Source: Roseateles depolymerans (lineage in GTDB: Bacteria; Pseudomonadota; Gammaproteobacteria; Burkholderiales; Burkholderiaceae_C). From it: 64,000 nucleotides of DNA. The position numbers were made by a program, and so were the translations under genes. The stretch covers positions 186,001 through 250,000 of the forward strand of contig QFOD01000003.1 in the NCBI GenBank assembly GCA_003241055.1, in the 5' to 3' direction. Below the pieces are notes generated by a model. It had not been told where the DNA came from. It made no database searches and saw nothing but the letters and a program-made list of their open reading frames with translations. Shown piece after piece: positions 8,852 through 16,289 of this stretch (its first letter is position 1; each line of letters opens with the position of its first letter).

Positions 8852-9538
8852 TCAGGTCGTCGGCCAGGCCCAGCCGGCCTCGCAGTGCAGCGTCAGGTCT
8901 TGCCCGGTGAAGGGGTGGCGCAGCGCCAGCCGTTCGGCGTGCAGCCACAGGCGCTGCCGGCCCAGGTAGGCGGCGAGCGTTCGGTTCAGCGGCCCCTTGC
9001 CATGCGTGGCGTCGCCGATGATCGGGTGGGCCATGTGCTTGAGGTGCCGGCGTATCTGATGCCGCCGCCCCTGCAGCGGCTCGGCCTCCAGCAGCGCGAC
9101 GCGTGTGCCGGCGAAGCCGGCCTGCGTGGCCACTGGCCATTCCAGCCGGGCCAGCACGCGCCAGCGGGTCTGGGCCTCAAGCAGCGGCTGGCCGGCGGAG
9201 GGCAGCTCGGGGTCGCGCGCCAGCGGGTGGTCCACCCGTCCCTCGTCGGCCGCAGGCCAGCCGCGCACCAGCGCCAGGTAGCGCTTGTCCATCTGCCCGG
9301 CCTCGAACATCGCGCCCAGGCGCGAGGCGGCCTCGGCGCTCAGCGCGAACAGCAGGAGGCCCGAGGTGCCGCGGTCCAGCCGGTGTACCGGCCAGACGGG
9401 CTGGCCGAGCTGATCGCGCAGCAGCTGCAGGGCGGCCAGCTCCTCGCCGGCAGCCAGCTGCGTGCGGTGCACCAGCAGGCCGGCCGGCTTGTGGATGGCC
9501 ACGAGGTGCTCGTCGCGGTACAGCAGCTCGAGGGTCAA
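8852..9538 (-). CDS. truC: RluA-family tRNA pseudouridine synthase, TruC-like
   Basis: A protein of about 228 residues that makes pseudouridine, by resemblance position 65 of tRNA. The catalytic motif HRLDRGTSG is present, with the essential Asp. Other TruC-like wording is HKPAGLLVHR, DKRYLALVRGW, GRRHQIRRHLKHMAHPIIGD and LWLHAERLALRHPFTG. The TTG at 9538 places the start at TLELLYRDEHL, as in the E. coli protein, and overlaps the stop of the upstream ychJ-like gene by 3 bases. An ATG at 9565 in the same frame would add nine residues. Coupling with ychJ suggests one transcript. Confidence 0.85.
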   Translation of the reverse strand: MTLELLYRDEHLVAIHKPAGLLVHRTQLAAGEELAALQLLRDQLGQPVWPVHRLDRGTSGLLLFALSAEAASRLGAMFEAGQMDKRYLALVRGWPAADEGRVDHPLARDPELPSAGQPLLEAQTRWRVLARLEWPVATQAGFAGTRVALLEAEPLQGRRHQIRRHLKHMAHPIIGDATHGKGPLNRTLAAYLGRQRLWLHAERLALRHPFTGQDLTLHCEAGWAWPTT

Positions 9539-9951
9539 GACAGCTCGCCGTCGAGGTAGAACCACTCACCGCCCTCGCGCACGAAGCGGCTGGTTTCCTG
9601 CAGCCGGTGGGCGCGCCCGCCCAGCTTGCTGCGGGCGACGAAGCTGACCGTGCCGTGCTCGGCATCGGTCTGCGCGTGGTGCCTGAGCTCCAGCCCCAGC
9701 CAGCGCAGGCCGGGCTCGGGGGGCTCCAGCGCGGCGGGGCGGGTGCTGGCATGCCAGCTGGCGAGCAGGTAGTCGCGCAGGTCCAGCACGAAGGCCGTGT
9801 AGCGCGATCGCATCAGCGCCTCGGGCGTGGGGGCGGCCAGACGGCCGTCGGCGGCGAAGGCGGCATGCAGCGCGCCGCAGCAGTCGGCATAGCGGCGCGG
9901 CAGGCCGCAGGGGCAGGAGTCGGGAGCGGCGGCGGAGTGGGCAGCAGGCAT
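9535..9951 (-). CDS. YchJ family (UPF0225) SEC-C motif protein
   Basis: A 138-residue protein with the N-terminal metal-binding cluster CPCG...YADCCG at residues 13-25, typical of SEC-C zinc motifs, followed by the YchJ core MRSRYTAFVLDLRDYLLASWH. The family has an NTF2-like body and unknown function. The overlap with the truC-like start suggests translational coupling and perhaps a link to RNA or ribosome biology, which is inference only. The length is slightly below that of E. coli YchJ. Confidence 0.85.
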   Translation of the reverse strand: MPAAHSAAAPDSCPCGLPRRYADCCGALHAAFAADGRLAAPTPEALMRSRYTAFVLDLRDYLLASWHASTRPAALEPPEPGLRWLGLELRHHAQTDAEHGTVSFVARSKLGGRAHRLQETSRFVREGGEWFYLDGELS

Positions 9952-10015
9952 GGCAGCGTGAGGCGGTACGGCCCGACATCGTACGGATGCCGGGCCCGCC
10001 TGCGCCGCGCCGGCC

Positions 10016-10981
10016 TCAGCCCACCGGGTTGGGCGCCGGGCCGCCGCGCAGCACCGCGGCCACGTTGTCGAGCGCGGTGAAGCCCATCTGGTCGCGGGTC
10101 TCGACGGTGGCGCTCGCCATGTGCGGGGTCAGGAACACGTTGTCCAGCTCCGCCAGGCGAGGGTTGAAGGCCGGCTCCTGGCGGAACACGTCCAGCCCAG
10201 CGGCGAACAGCTGGCCCGAGCCCAGCGCGGCGATCAGCGCCGCCTCGTCGACCATGCTGCCGCGGGCGGCGTTGATGAACACCGCGCCGCGCCGCATCAG
10301 CGCGAACTCGCGCTCCGTCATCAGCGGCGCGCCGCCGCCGGGGACGTGCAGCGTCAGCACGTCGCAGGAGGACAGCAGCGCATCCAGCCGGGGCTGGAAC
10401 ACCGCGCCGTTCTCGACATCGGCCGGCGCGCGCTGGCGGTCGGTGTAGACCACTTTCATGCCGAAGCCCTGAGCGCGGCGCGCGACGGCGCGGCCGATGC
10501 GGCCGAAGCCGACGATGCCCAGCGTCTTGCCGTTCACCCGCAGGCCCAGCATGTCGGTCATGCCGAAGGACTTGTTCCAGCCCGAGCGCATGATGCGTTC
10601 GTATTCGGAGGCCCGACGGCAGGCGGCCAGGATCAGCAGCAGCGTGAAGTCGGCCGTGCATTCGGTCAGCGCGTCCGGTGCGTTGGACACCACGATGCCG
10701 CGGGCGCGCGCCGCGGCCACGTCCATGTGGTCGAAGCCTGCGCTGGCGTTCGCGATGATGCGGACGCTGTCGGGCAGCCGGGCGATGTGCTCGGCCTGCA
10801 GGCCGGACTTCTTGCCGATCAGCAGGGCCGGGACGGGCTGGCGGTGGCAGAAATCCAGCACCTGCTCCGCGCTCATGTCGACCTCGGTCACATGGGCATG
10901 AAACTCTTCGCGGGCGCGGCGGGCCACGGCGTCGGGCACACGGCGCGCGATCAGCAACTGCGGGCTGGTCGGGTCGGACAT
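10016..10981 (-). CDS. D-isomer-specific 2-hydroxyacid dehydrogenase
   Basis: A 321-residue NAD(P)-dependent dehydrogenase that interconverts a 2-oxoacid and a D-2-hydroxyacid. The Rossmann motif is GIVGFGRIGRAVARRA around residues 150-165. The catalytic trio is visible: Arg in INAARGSMVDE, Glu in FRQEPAFN, and His in LTPHMASATVET. It resembles glyoxylate/hydroxypyruvate reductases, but the exact substrate is not determined. It is transcribed divergently from the SDR-led operon across a 289-base region that holds two related palindromes, so both sides are probably controlled together. Confidence 0.87.
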   Translation of the reverse strand: MSDPTSPQLLIARRVPDAVARRAREEFHAHVTEVDMSAEQVLDFCHRQPVPALLIGKKSGLQAEHIARLPDSVRIIANASAGFDHMDVAAARARGIVVSNAPDALTECTADFTLLLILAACRRASEYERIMRSGWNKSFGMTDMLGLRVNGKTLGIVGFGRIGRAVARRAQGFGMKVVYTDRQRAPADVENGAVFQPRLDALLSSCDVLTLHVPGGGAPLMTEREFALMRRGAVFINAARGSMVDEAALIAALGSGQLFAAGLDVFRQEPAFNPRLAELDNVFLTPHMASATVETRDQMGFTALDNVAAVLRGGPAPNPVG

Positions 10982-11039
10982 GGTGGGGCTCCTTGATCGT
11001 TGGACCCCGCCAGCCTAGGGATGGTCGCCTTGCGTGGTC

Positions 11040-11064
11040 AATATTGATTCAATCAATCAATATT
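11040..11064. promoter_or_regulatory. Perfect inverted repeat, candidate operator 1
   Basis: AATATTGATT, then a 5-base spacer (CAATC), then AATCAATATT: two perfect 10-base arms. It is strikingly AT-rich against its GC-rich surroundings and lies 59 bases upstream of the 2-hydroxyacid dehydrogenase ATG. The size and spacing fit a dimeric helix-turn-helix repressor of the MarR or GntR kind; the regulator is not identified. Confidence 0.75.
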
Positions 11065-11187
11065 TTGGTGCTGACGGCCCGTGCGTCGAGTCGGTCGAAG
11101 CTCGCCTCGGATGTCCCGCAGGCGACACTCTAGGGCTTGGGCGCCTGGGACATACCCTGGGCCGCCCGGCCTCGCCGGGTGAAGTTG

Positions 11188-11214
11188 ATATTGATTGAAT
11201 GAATCAAGCTTGAT
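11188..11214. promoter_or_regulatory. Related palindrome, candidate operator 2
   Basis: Contains ATATTGATT, a 5-base spacer (GAATG) and AATCAA: the same left half and the same inner right half as operator 1. It overlaps a second palindrome, ATCAAGCTTGAT (11203-11214). It ends 56 bases before the SDR ATG. The centres of the two operators are 147 bases apart, about 14 helical turns, which would place them on the same DNA face. Confidence 0.65.
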
Positions 11215-11270
11215 CGGCCTTGTGCGCCAGTGAAATCCTGTCGGCGTTCCAAATGATCTTGAGGTGAGCA

Positions 11271-12029
11271 ATGAGCACTGCGAAGCAATTCGCCGCGGTC
11301 ACCGGCGCGGGTTCCGGCATCGGTCAGGCGGCGTCGCTGGCGCTGGCCCGGGCCGGGTTCACGGTCGCGCTGATCGGGCGGCGTGAGGCGCCGCTGCAGG
11401 AGACGCGCGACGCCATCGTGCAGGCGGGCGGCGACGCCCAGGTGTTTGCGGCCGACATCGCGTCGGCCGCGGCGGTCGACCAGGTGTTTGCCGACATCGC
11501 CCGCGCTTTCGGCCGCCTGGATCTGCTGTTCAACAACGCGGGCCGCAACGGCGGTGCCGTGCCGCTGGAGGACTACGACGTCGAGCTCTGGAACGACGTG
11601 GTGGCCACCAACCTGACCGGCGTCTTCCTGTGCGCGCGGGCCGCCTACCGGCTGATGAAGGCGCAGACGCCGCAGGGCGGCCGCATCATCAACAACGGCT
11701 CCATCTCCGCGCATTCGCCGCGCCCGCACACCATCGCCTACACGGCGACCAAGCATGCGGTCACCGGCATCACCAAGTCCATCGCACTGGACGGCCGGCC
11801 CTACCGCATCGCCTGCAGCCAGATCGACATCGGCAACGCCGCGACCTCGCTGACCGAGCGCATGAACCGCGGGGTGCTGCAGGCCGACGGCCGCACGGCG
11901 CCCGAGGCGCGCATGGACGTCGCGCACGTGGCCGATGCGGTTGTGCAGATGGCCCGTCTGCCGCTGGAGGTGAACATCCTCAACATGACCATCATGGCCT
12001 CGACCATGCCCTTCGTCGGGCGCGGCTGA
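11271..12029 (+). CDS. SDR family oxidoreductase
   Basis: A 252-residue classical short-chain dehydrogenase. The cofactor motif TGAGSGIG is at residues 11-18, NNAG follows near residue 90, and the catalytic Ser, Tyr and Lys lie in NNGSISAHS and YTATKHA. Arg-containing GRRE after the second strand suggests NADP preference. It is the first gene of an operon with an MFS transporter, a VOC protein and a citrate-synthase-like protein, so it probably oxidises or reduces a hydroxy or oxo intermediate of an imported organic acid. The specific substrate is unknown. Confidence 0.87.
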   Translation: MSTAKQFAAVTGAGSGIGQAASLALARAGFTVALIGRREAPLQETRDAIVQAGGDAQVFAADIASAAAVDQVFADIARAFGRLDLLFNNAGRNGGAVPLEDYDVELWNDVVATNLTGVFLCARAAYRLMKAQTPQGGRIINNGSISAHSPRPHTIAYTATKHAVTGITKSIALDGRPYRIACSQIDIGNAATSLTERMNRGVLQADGRTAPEARMDVAHVADAVVQMARLPLEVNILNMTIMASTMPFVGRG

Positions 12030-12082
12030 GCCGGCTTCCCTTCATCGCGACCCACCCGCTTGAGGTGGGCGAGGAGACATCG

Positions 12083-13399
12083 ATGAGTTCCATTCCCACC
12101 CCCGTGTCGCTGGCGCAGGCACGCGCCAGCGGTACCGTCCGGCCCAGCCGCGTGCGCTACGGCGTGCTCGGCCTGCTGCTGCTGGCCACCATCCTCAATT
12201 TCGTCGACCGCTCGGCGCTGGGCATCGTCGCGCCCAGCCTGTCCAAGGAGCTCGGGCTCACCAAGCTGCAGATGGGCGAGCTGTTTGCCGCCTTTGGCCT
12301 GGCCTATGCGTTCGCGCTGGTGCCCGGCGGCCTGTTGGTGGACCTGCTGGGCTCGCGCCTGGCCTATGCGATCTCGCTGGTCGGCTGGTCGCTGGCCACG
12401 CTGACCCAAGGCTTTGCCACGGGCTATCAGATGCTGTTCGGCTCGCGGCTGGCCATCGGCGTGCTGGAGGCGCCGGCCTTCCCGTCCAACGCCCGGGCGG
12501 TGACGCAGTGGTTCCCGTCGCGCGAGCGCGGCTTCGCCACCAGCGTCTACGTGATGGGCCAGTACATCGGCACGCCGCTGTTCACCGGCCTGCTGCTGTG
12601 GATTGCGGCGAGCCATGGCTGGCGTGCGGTGTTCTACATCACCGGCGGCTTCGGCGTGCTGTTCGGCCTGGTGTGGCTGGCGGTGTACCGCGACCCGCTG
12701 AAACATCGCTCGGTCAACCGCGCCGAGCTGGACTACATCCTCGACGGCCAGCCGGTGGCCGCGCGCCAGACCCGCGAGAAATTCGACTGGCGCCTGGCGC
12801 TGCGCCTGCTGCGCTACCGCCAGGTGCTGGCCATCTGCCTGGGCAAGTTCTGCAACAACACCATGCTGGTGTTCTTCACGACCTGGTTCATGACCTACCT
12901 GGTCGAGGAGCGCCACATGTCCATGATCAAGGTCGGCATCTTCCAGTCGCTGCCCTTTCTGGGCGCCACGCTGGGCATCCTGTCGGCCGGCTTCCTGTCG
13001 GACCTGTGCATACGCCGCGGCATGTCCATGTCGCTGGCCCGCAAGGCGCCGCTGATCATCGGCACGCTGCTGGGCGCCTCCATCGTGGCGGTGAACTTCG
13101 TGGAGTCCAACGAGGGGGTCATCGCCATCCTCACCATCGCCTTCTTCGCGCAGGGTGTGGGCTCGTCGTCCTGGGCGGCGGTGTCGGAGATCGCGCCCTG
13201 CCAGTACATCGGCCTGACCAGCAGCATCACCAGCCTGGCCGCCAACATCGCGGGCGTGACCACGCCGCTGATGATCGGCTACATCATCCATGCGACCGGC
13301 CAGTTCTTCTGGGCGCTCAACCTCATCGGCCTGATCTGCCTGGTCGGTGCGCTCTCCTACTCGCTGCTGCTGGGCAAGCTGCACCGCATCGAGCTCTGA
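12083..13399 (+). CDS. MFS transporter of the anion:cation symporter type
   Basis: A 438-residue, roughly twelve-helix permease. The first helix region ILNFVDRSALGIVAPSLSKE and the loop EAPAFPSNARAVTQWFPSRE are typical of the ACS family that imports hexuronates, glucarate, tartrate and similar organic anions. The ATG at 12083 is preceded by GAGGAGA with good spacing; the frame itself is open much further upstream. It sits 53 bases after the SDR gene and is presumably the uptake step for the substrate handled by the cluster. Confidence 0.88.
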   Translation: MSSIPTPVSLAQARASGTVRPSRVRYGVLGLLLLATILNFVDRSALGIVAPSLSKELGLTKLQMGELFAAFGLAYAFALVPGGLLVDLLGSRLAYAISLVGWSLATLTQGFATGYQMLFGSRLAIGVLEAPAFPSNARAVTQWFPSRERGFATSVYVMGQYIGTPLFTGLLLWIAASHGWRAVFYITGGFGVLFGLVWLAVYRDPLKHRSVNRAELDYILDGQPVAARQTREKFDWRLALRLLRYRQVLAICLGKFCNNTMLVFFTTWFMTYLVEERHMSMIKVGIFQSLPFLGATLGILSAGFLSDLCIRRGMSMSLARKAPLIIGTLLGASIVAVNFVESNEGVIAILTIAFFAQGVGSSSWAAVSEIAPCQYIGLTSSITSLAANIAGVTTPLMIGYIIHATGQFFWALNLIGLICLVGALSYSLLLGKLHRIEL

Positions 13400-13421
13400 A
13401 ACCTCTATCCGAACGCATGCC

Positions 13422-13808
13422 ATGATCCGTTTCACATGGGACCACCTGCAACTCTGCTCGGACGACCCGGAGGCCACGGCCGCCTGGTTCGCCACCTGCC
13501 TGAACGCCGACATCGTGCGGCGCCCGGGCCGGGTCGATCTGCGGCTGGGCGACATCAATCTCTTCATCACGCCGGTGGTGCCGGTGTCTGATCCGGTGCG
13601 CGAGCAGCGGGTGCCGGGCATCGACCATTTCGGCGTCACCGTGCCCGACCTGGACGAGGCCTTTGCCCACCTGACGCGCTGCGGCGCCGAGATCGTGCAG
13701 CCCATCATGCCGGTGCGCGCTGGCGTGCGCTGCTGCTTCGTTCGGGCGCCGGGACGCATCCTGGTCGAGGTGCTGGAACGCCGTCCGGCCGAGATGGCCT
13801 TCACCTGA
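13422..13808 (+). CDS. VOC family (glyoxalase-like) protein
   Basis: A 128-residue protein with the paired beta-alpha-beta-beta-beta pattern of the vicinal oxygen chelate superfamily. Candidate metal ligands are His in WDHLQL near the N-terminus, His in GIDHFGVTV in the middle, and Glu in RILVEVLER near the C-terminus. Members include glyoxalase I, extradiol dioxygenases and epimerases. It lies between the transporter and the citrate-synthase-like gene (22 and 12 bases from them), so a step in the same pathway is likely. Confidence 0.82.
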   Translation: MIRFTWDHLQLCSDDPEATAAWFATCLNADIVRRPGRVDLRLGDINLFITPVVPVSDPVREQRVPGIDHFGVTVPDLDEAFAHLTRCGAEIVQPIMPVRAGVRCCFVRAPGRILVEVLERRPAEMAFT

Positions 13809-13820
13809 GCCCCGGAGGCC

Positions 13821-15056
13821 ATGGCGCACTGGATCAGCCTCAACGAAGCCACCCGCCAGCTGGGCGTGCGGGCGCAGACCGTCTATGCCTACGCGAGCCG
13901 TGGGCGCATCGCGGTGATGCCCGACCCGGACGACCCGCGCAAGAGCCTGTACCGGGCCGACGACGTCGCCGGCCTGTCCAAGCGCAAGAGCTCGGGCCGC
14001 TCGCGCGAGACACTGGCGGCGGGCACCATCTTCGGCGACGAGCCCTGCATCGCCACGGCCATCACTACCTTCGCCCGCGGGCGGCCTTTCTACCGAGGGC
14101 GCGATGTCGTCCGGCTCGCGGACGGCGCCACGCTGGAGGAGGTGGCCGGCGTGCTCTGGGGCGCCCGGCAGGCGGTGTCCTTCGACACACCGGACGCGCC
14201 GCTGCCGGGGCTGCCGGCGGGCAGGCCCTGTGCCTTTGCCACGCTGGCCGATCTCGCGGCCCGCGGCCATTCCACGCTCGGTCGCGTGGAGGCGGCGCTG
14301 CATGCCGAGGCCGGGCGGCTGGTGGGCGTGGTGGCCCAGGCCTTCGGCGCCCAGCGCGACGGCGGGCTGCCGCTGCACGAGCGCCTGTCGCGCGGCTGGG
14401 GGCAGGGCGCCGACGAGGCCGAGCTGATCCGCCGCGCGATGGTGCTGGTGGCCGATCACGAGATCACCAGCTCGGCCTTCTCGTCGCGCATCACGGCCTC
14501 CACCGGCGCCTCGCTGCCCGCCTGCCTGCTGACCGGGCTGGCCACGTTCTCCGGCCCGCTGCACGGCGACGCGTCGGGCCGGGTGCGGGTTCTCTTCGAC
14601 GACATCCAGCGCCTGGGCGCGGAGGCCGTGGTGGCCCATCACCTGCGCTCGGCCATCCCCATTCCCGGCTTCGGCCACCACCTGTACCCGGATGGCGACC
14701 CGCGCGCCGCCGCGCTGCTGGCGCAGCTGTCGCCGCCGCCCGAGGTCGCGCTGTTCGTCGACAAGGTCGTCGCGCTGACCGGGCTGCTGCCCAATATCGA
14801 CGTGGCGCTGGCCGCGCTGTCCGCGCAATGCCGGCTGCCGGGCGACGCGGCCTTCGGGCTGTTTGCCACCGCGCGCAGCGTCGGCCTGCTCGCCCACAGC
14901 ATGGAGCAGCTGCGCGTGGGCATGGTGATACGGCCGCGCGGCCGCTACACCGGCCCGGCGCTCGAGGAGGAGGCGCGCCCTGCGCCGCCCGACGAGGGGC
15001 GGCCCGACGCCGCGGTGCTGGACAAGAACCGCCTCTTCAGGCCCGAGCTGGGCTGA
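13821..15056 (+). CDS. Citrate synthase-like protein with N-terminal helix-turn-helix
   Basis: A 411-residue fusion. Residues 1-55 read as an excisionase/MerR-like winged helix (LNEATRQLGVRAQTVYAYASRGRI, then a YRADDV wing). Residues 75-395 are a citrate synthase fold with the catalytic set kept in position: His213 in VADHEITSSAF, His286 or His287 in GFGHHLYP, and Asp327 in PNIDVAL. The usual Arg after the second His (GFGHR) is His here, and GPLHGDAS replaces the usual GPLHGGAN, so acceptor specificity may differ from oxaloacetate. It is the last gene of the operon. It could be an enzyme, a metabolite-sensing regulator of the upstream palindromes, or both. Confidence 0.85.
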   Translation: MAHWISLNEATRQLGVRAQTVYAYASRGRIAVMPDPDDPRKSLYRADDVAGLSKRKSSGRSRETLAAGTIFGDEPCIATAITTFARGRPFYRGRDVVRLADGATLEEVAGVLWGARQAVSFDTPDAPLPGLPAGRPCAFATLADLAARGHSTLGRVEAALHAEAGRLVGVVAQAFGAQRDGGLPLHERLSRGWGQGADEAELIRRAMVLVADHEITSSAFSSRITASTGASLPACLLTGLATFSGPLHGDASGRVRVLFDDIQRLGAEAVVAHHLRSAIPIPGFGHHLYPDGDPRAAALLAQLSPPPEVALFVDKVVALTGLLPNIDVALAALSAQCRLPGDAAFGLFATARSVGLLAHSMEQLRVGMVIRPRGRYTGPALEEEARPAPPDEGRPDAAVLDKNRLFRPELG

Positions 15057-15109
15057 GTGTTGCCTTAGGCTAGCGGCTGCGGCGCCGTGTGGCGCGTGAG
15101 GAGCCGGTC

Positions 15110-15382
15110 TTGGGCATCGTGGTGTATTGGCTGGAAGCGGGAGAGCCGGACGGGCCGACCCCCGCGTGCAGCATCTTCGGCAGCGCCGAGCTGGCCCAGG
15201 CGCTGGCCTGCGCCGAGGAGCGGCGGCGGCAGGGGCATTGCCATGTCAGCATCTCCACCGAGTTGGAGGACCATGTCGGCCAGGCCGGCGTGGCCGCGGT
15301 GGAGGGCGGCCGTACACCGGATGGCGAGGTCTACGAATGGTCCAAGGCCGGCCGCGCCGGCAAGGTGCGCAAGGGGCGCTGA
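15110..15382 (+). CDS. Conserved small protein of unknown function
   Basis: About 90 residues, beginning GIVVYWLEAGEPDGP and ending in a basic tail WSKAGRAGKVRKGR. I do not recognise a named domain, but the composition and the ordered middle part (HCHVSISTELEDHVG) look like a real soluble protein, and I recall similar small hypotheticals in Burkholderiales. The TTG at 15110 is preferred because GGAG lies 6 bases upstream; a GTG at 15089 in the same frame would add seven residues. It follows the citrate-synthase-like gene but has no clear link to it. Confidence 0.6.
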   Translation: MGIVVYWLEAGEPDGPTPACSIFGSAELAQALACAEERRRQGHCHVSISTELEDHVGQAGVAAVEGGRTPDGEVYEWSKAGRAGKVRKGR

Positions 15383-15410
15383 AGGGGCTGCGGGCGCCCC
15401 CCGCTCGTGC

Positions 15411-16148
15411 TCAGAACTTGTAGCCGAAGCCCACGGTCAGCAGCGACTCGGTCTTGCGCGTGCCGGCGGGCACGCGGCCCGTGTAGTGGCTGGACAGGCC
15501 GGTGTTGAGCGTCCAGCCACCGGCAATCTGGGTGGCCAGGCTGCCGTCGAAGGTCACGCGCGTGCCCAGGCCGCTGCTGTCGGGGTAGTAGACCAGGCGC
15601 TGCTTCAGCGACGCCGTCTCGCTGAGCTTGTGGCTGGACTCCTCGCCCAGCAGCGCCTGTGCGCCGTTGCGGCCGGAGCCGTCGGTGAAGCGGGTGTCGG
15701 TGTAGCTGGCACCGCCGAACAGATCGAAGCTGTGGGCATCGCTGCGGATCAGGTGATAGCCCACGCCGCTGTTGACCAGGTAGCGGTTGCGCACGCCGGC
15801 GGCCTTGTTGGTTTCGCCCTCCAGCCCGCCGAAGCCGAACCACTGGGCGCTGAAGTTGTAGTCGTAGCGGCTGCCCAGGCGCAGCAGGTCGGCGGTGGTG
15901 GCGGTCTGGCCGTCGACCTTGCTGCGGCCGTAGTTGCCCACGCCGTAGAGGTTGATCTTGTCCAGCGCGGTGACGCGGCTGGTGTCGGCGCCGACGGAAA
16001 GCGTCATGCTGTTGTTGTTGCCGCTGGAGAAGGCGCCGCCGAGGCTCAGGTTGCCGTGCCACAGGCCGTCGGGGGTGTCCTGGGCGATGGCGCCGCCGCA
16101 GGCGAGGGTGAGAGCGAGGGTACTGAGCAGCGGGAGGGGTCGGGTCAT
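15411..16148 (-). CDS. DUF481 family outer-membrane beta-barrel protein
   Basis: A 245-residue protein with a signal peptide (LLSTLALTLACGGAIAQ) and a chain of alternating amphipathic strands, such as GNLSLGGAFSSGNNNSMTLSVGAD. It ends in TVGFGYKF with a terminal Phe, the signal for outer-membrane assembly by the BAM machinery. DUF481 proteins are salt-induced outer-membrane barrels of unclear function. The ATG at 16148 was chosen for the signal peptide; the frame stays open far upstream only because it is antisense to uvrD. Confidence 0.85.
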   Translation of the reverse strand: MTRPLPLLSTLALTLACGGAIAQDTPDGLWHGNLSLGGAFSSGNNNSMTLSVGADTSRVTALDKINLYGVGNYGRSKVDGQTATTADLLRLGSRYDYNFSAQWFGFGGLEGETNKAAGVRNRYLVNSGVGYHLIRSDAHSFDLFGGASYTDTRFTDGSGRNGAQALLGEESSHKLSETASLKQRLVYYPDSSGLGTRVTFDGSLATQIAGGWTLNTGLSSHYTGRVPAGTRKTESLLTVGFGYKF

Positions 16149-16289
16149 GCAGAAAGCTCCGGGAAATGCGGGAAAGCCGCGCGGCGGCGCATGGCCGCCG
16201 ATCGGCGCCCGCCAGTGTCCCAGTGGGGCGCGGCCAGGGCTGTAGGACGGGGGGCCGATCGCCCCGGCGGCCCTTCGTAAAATGCCGCG

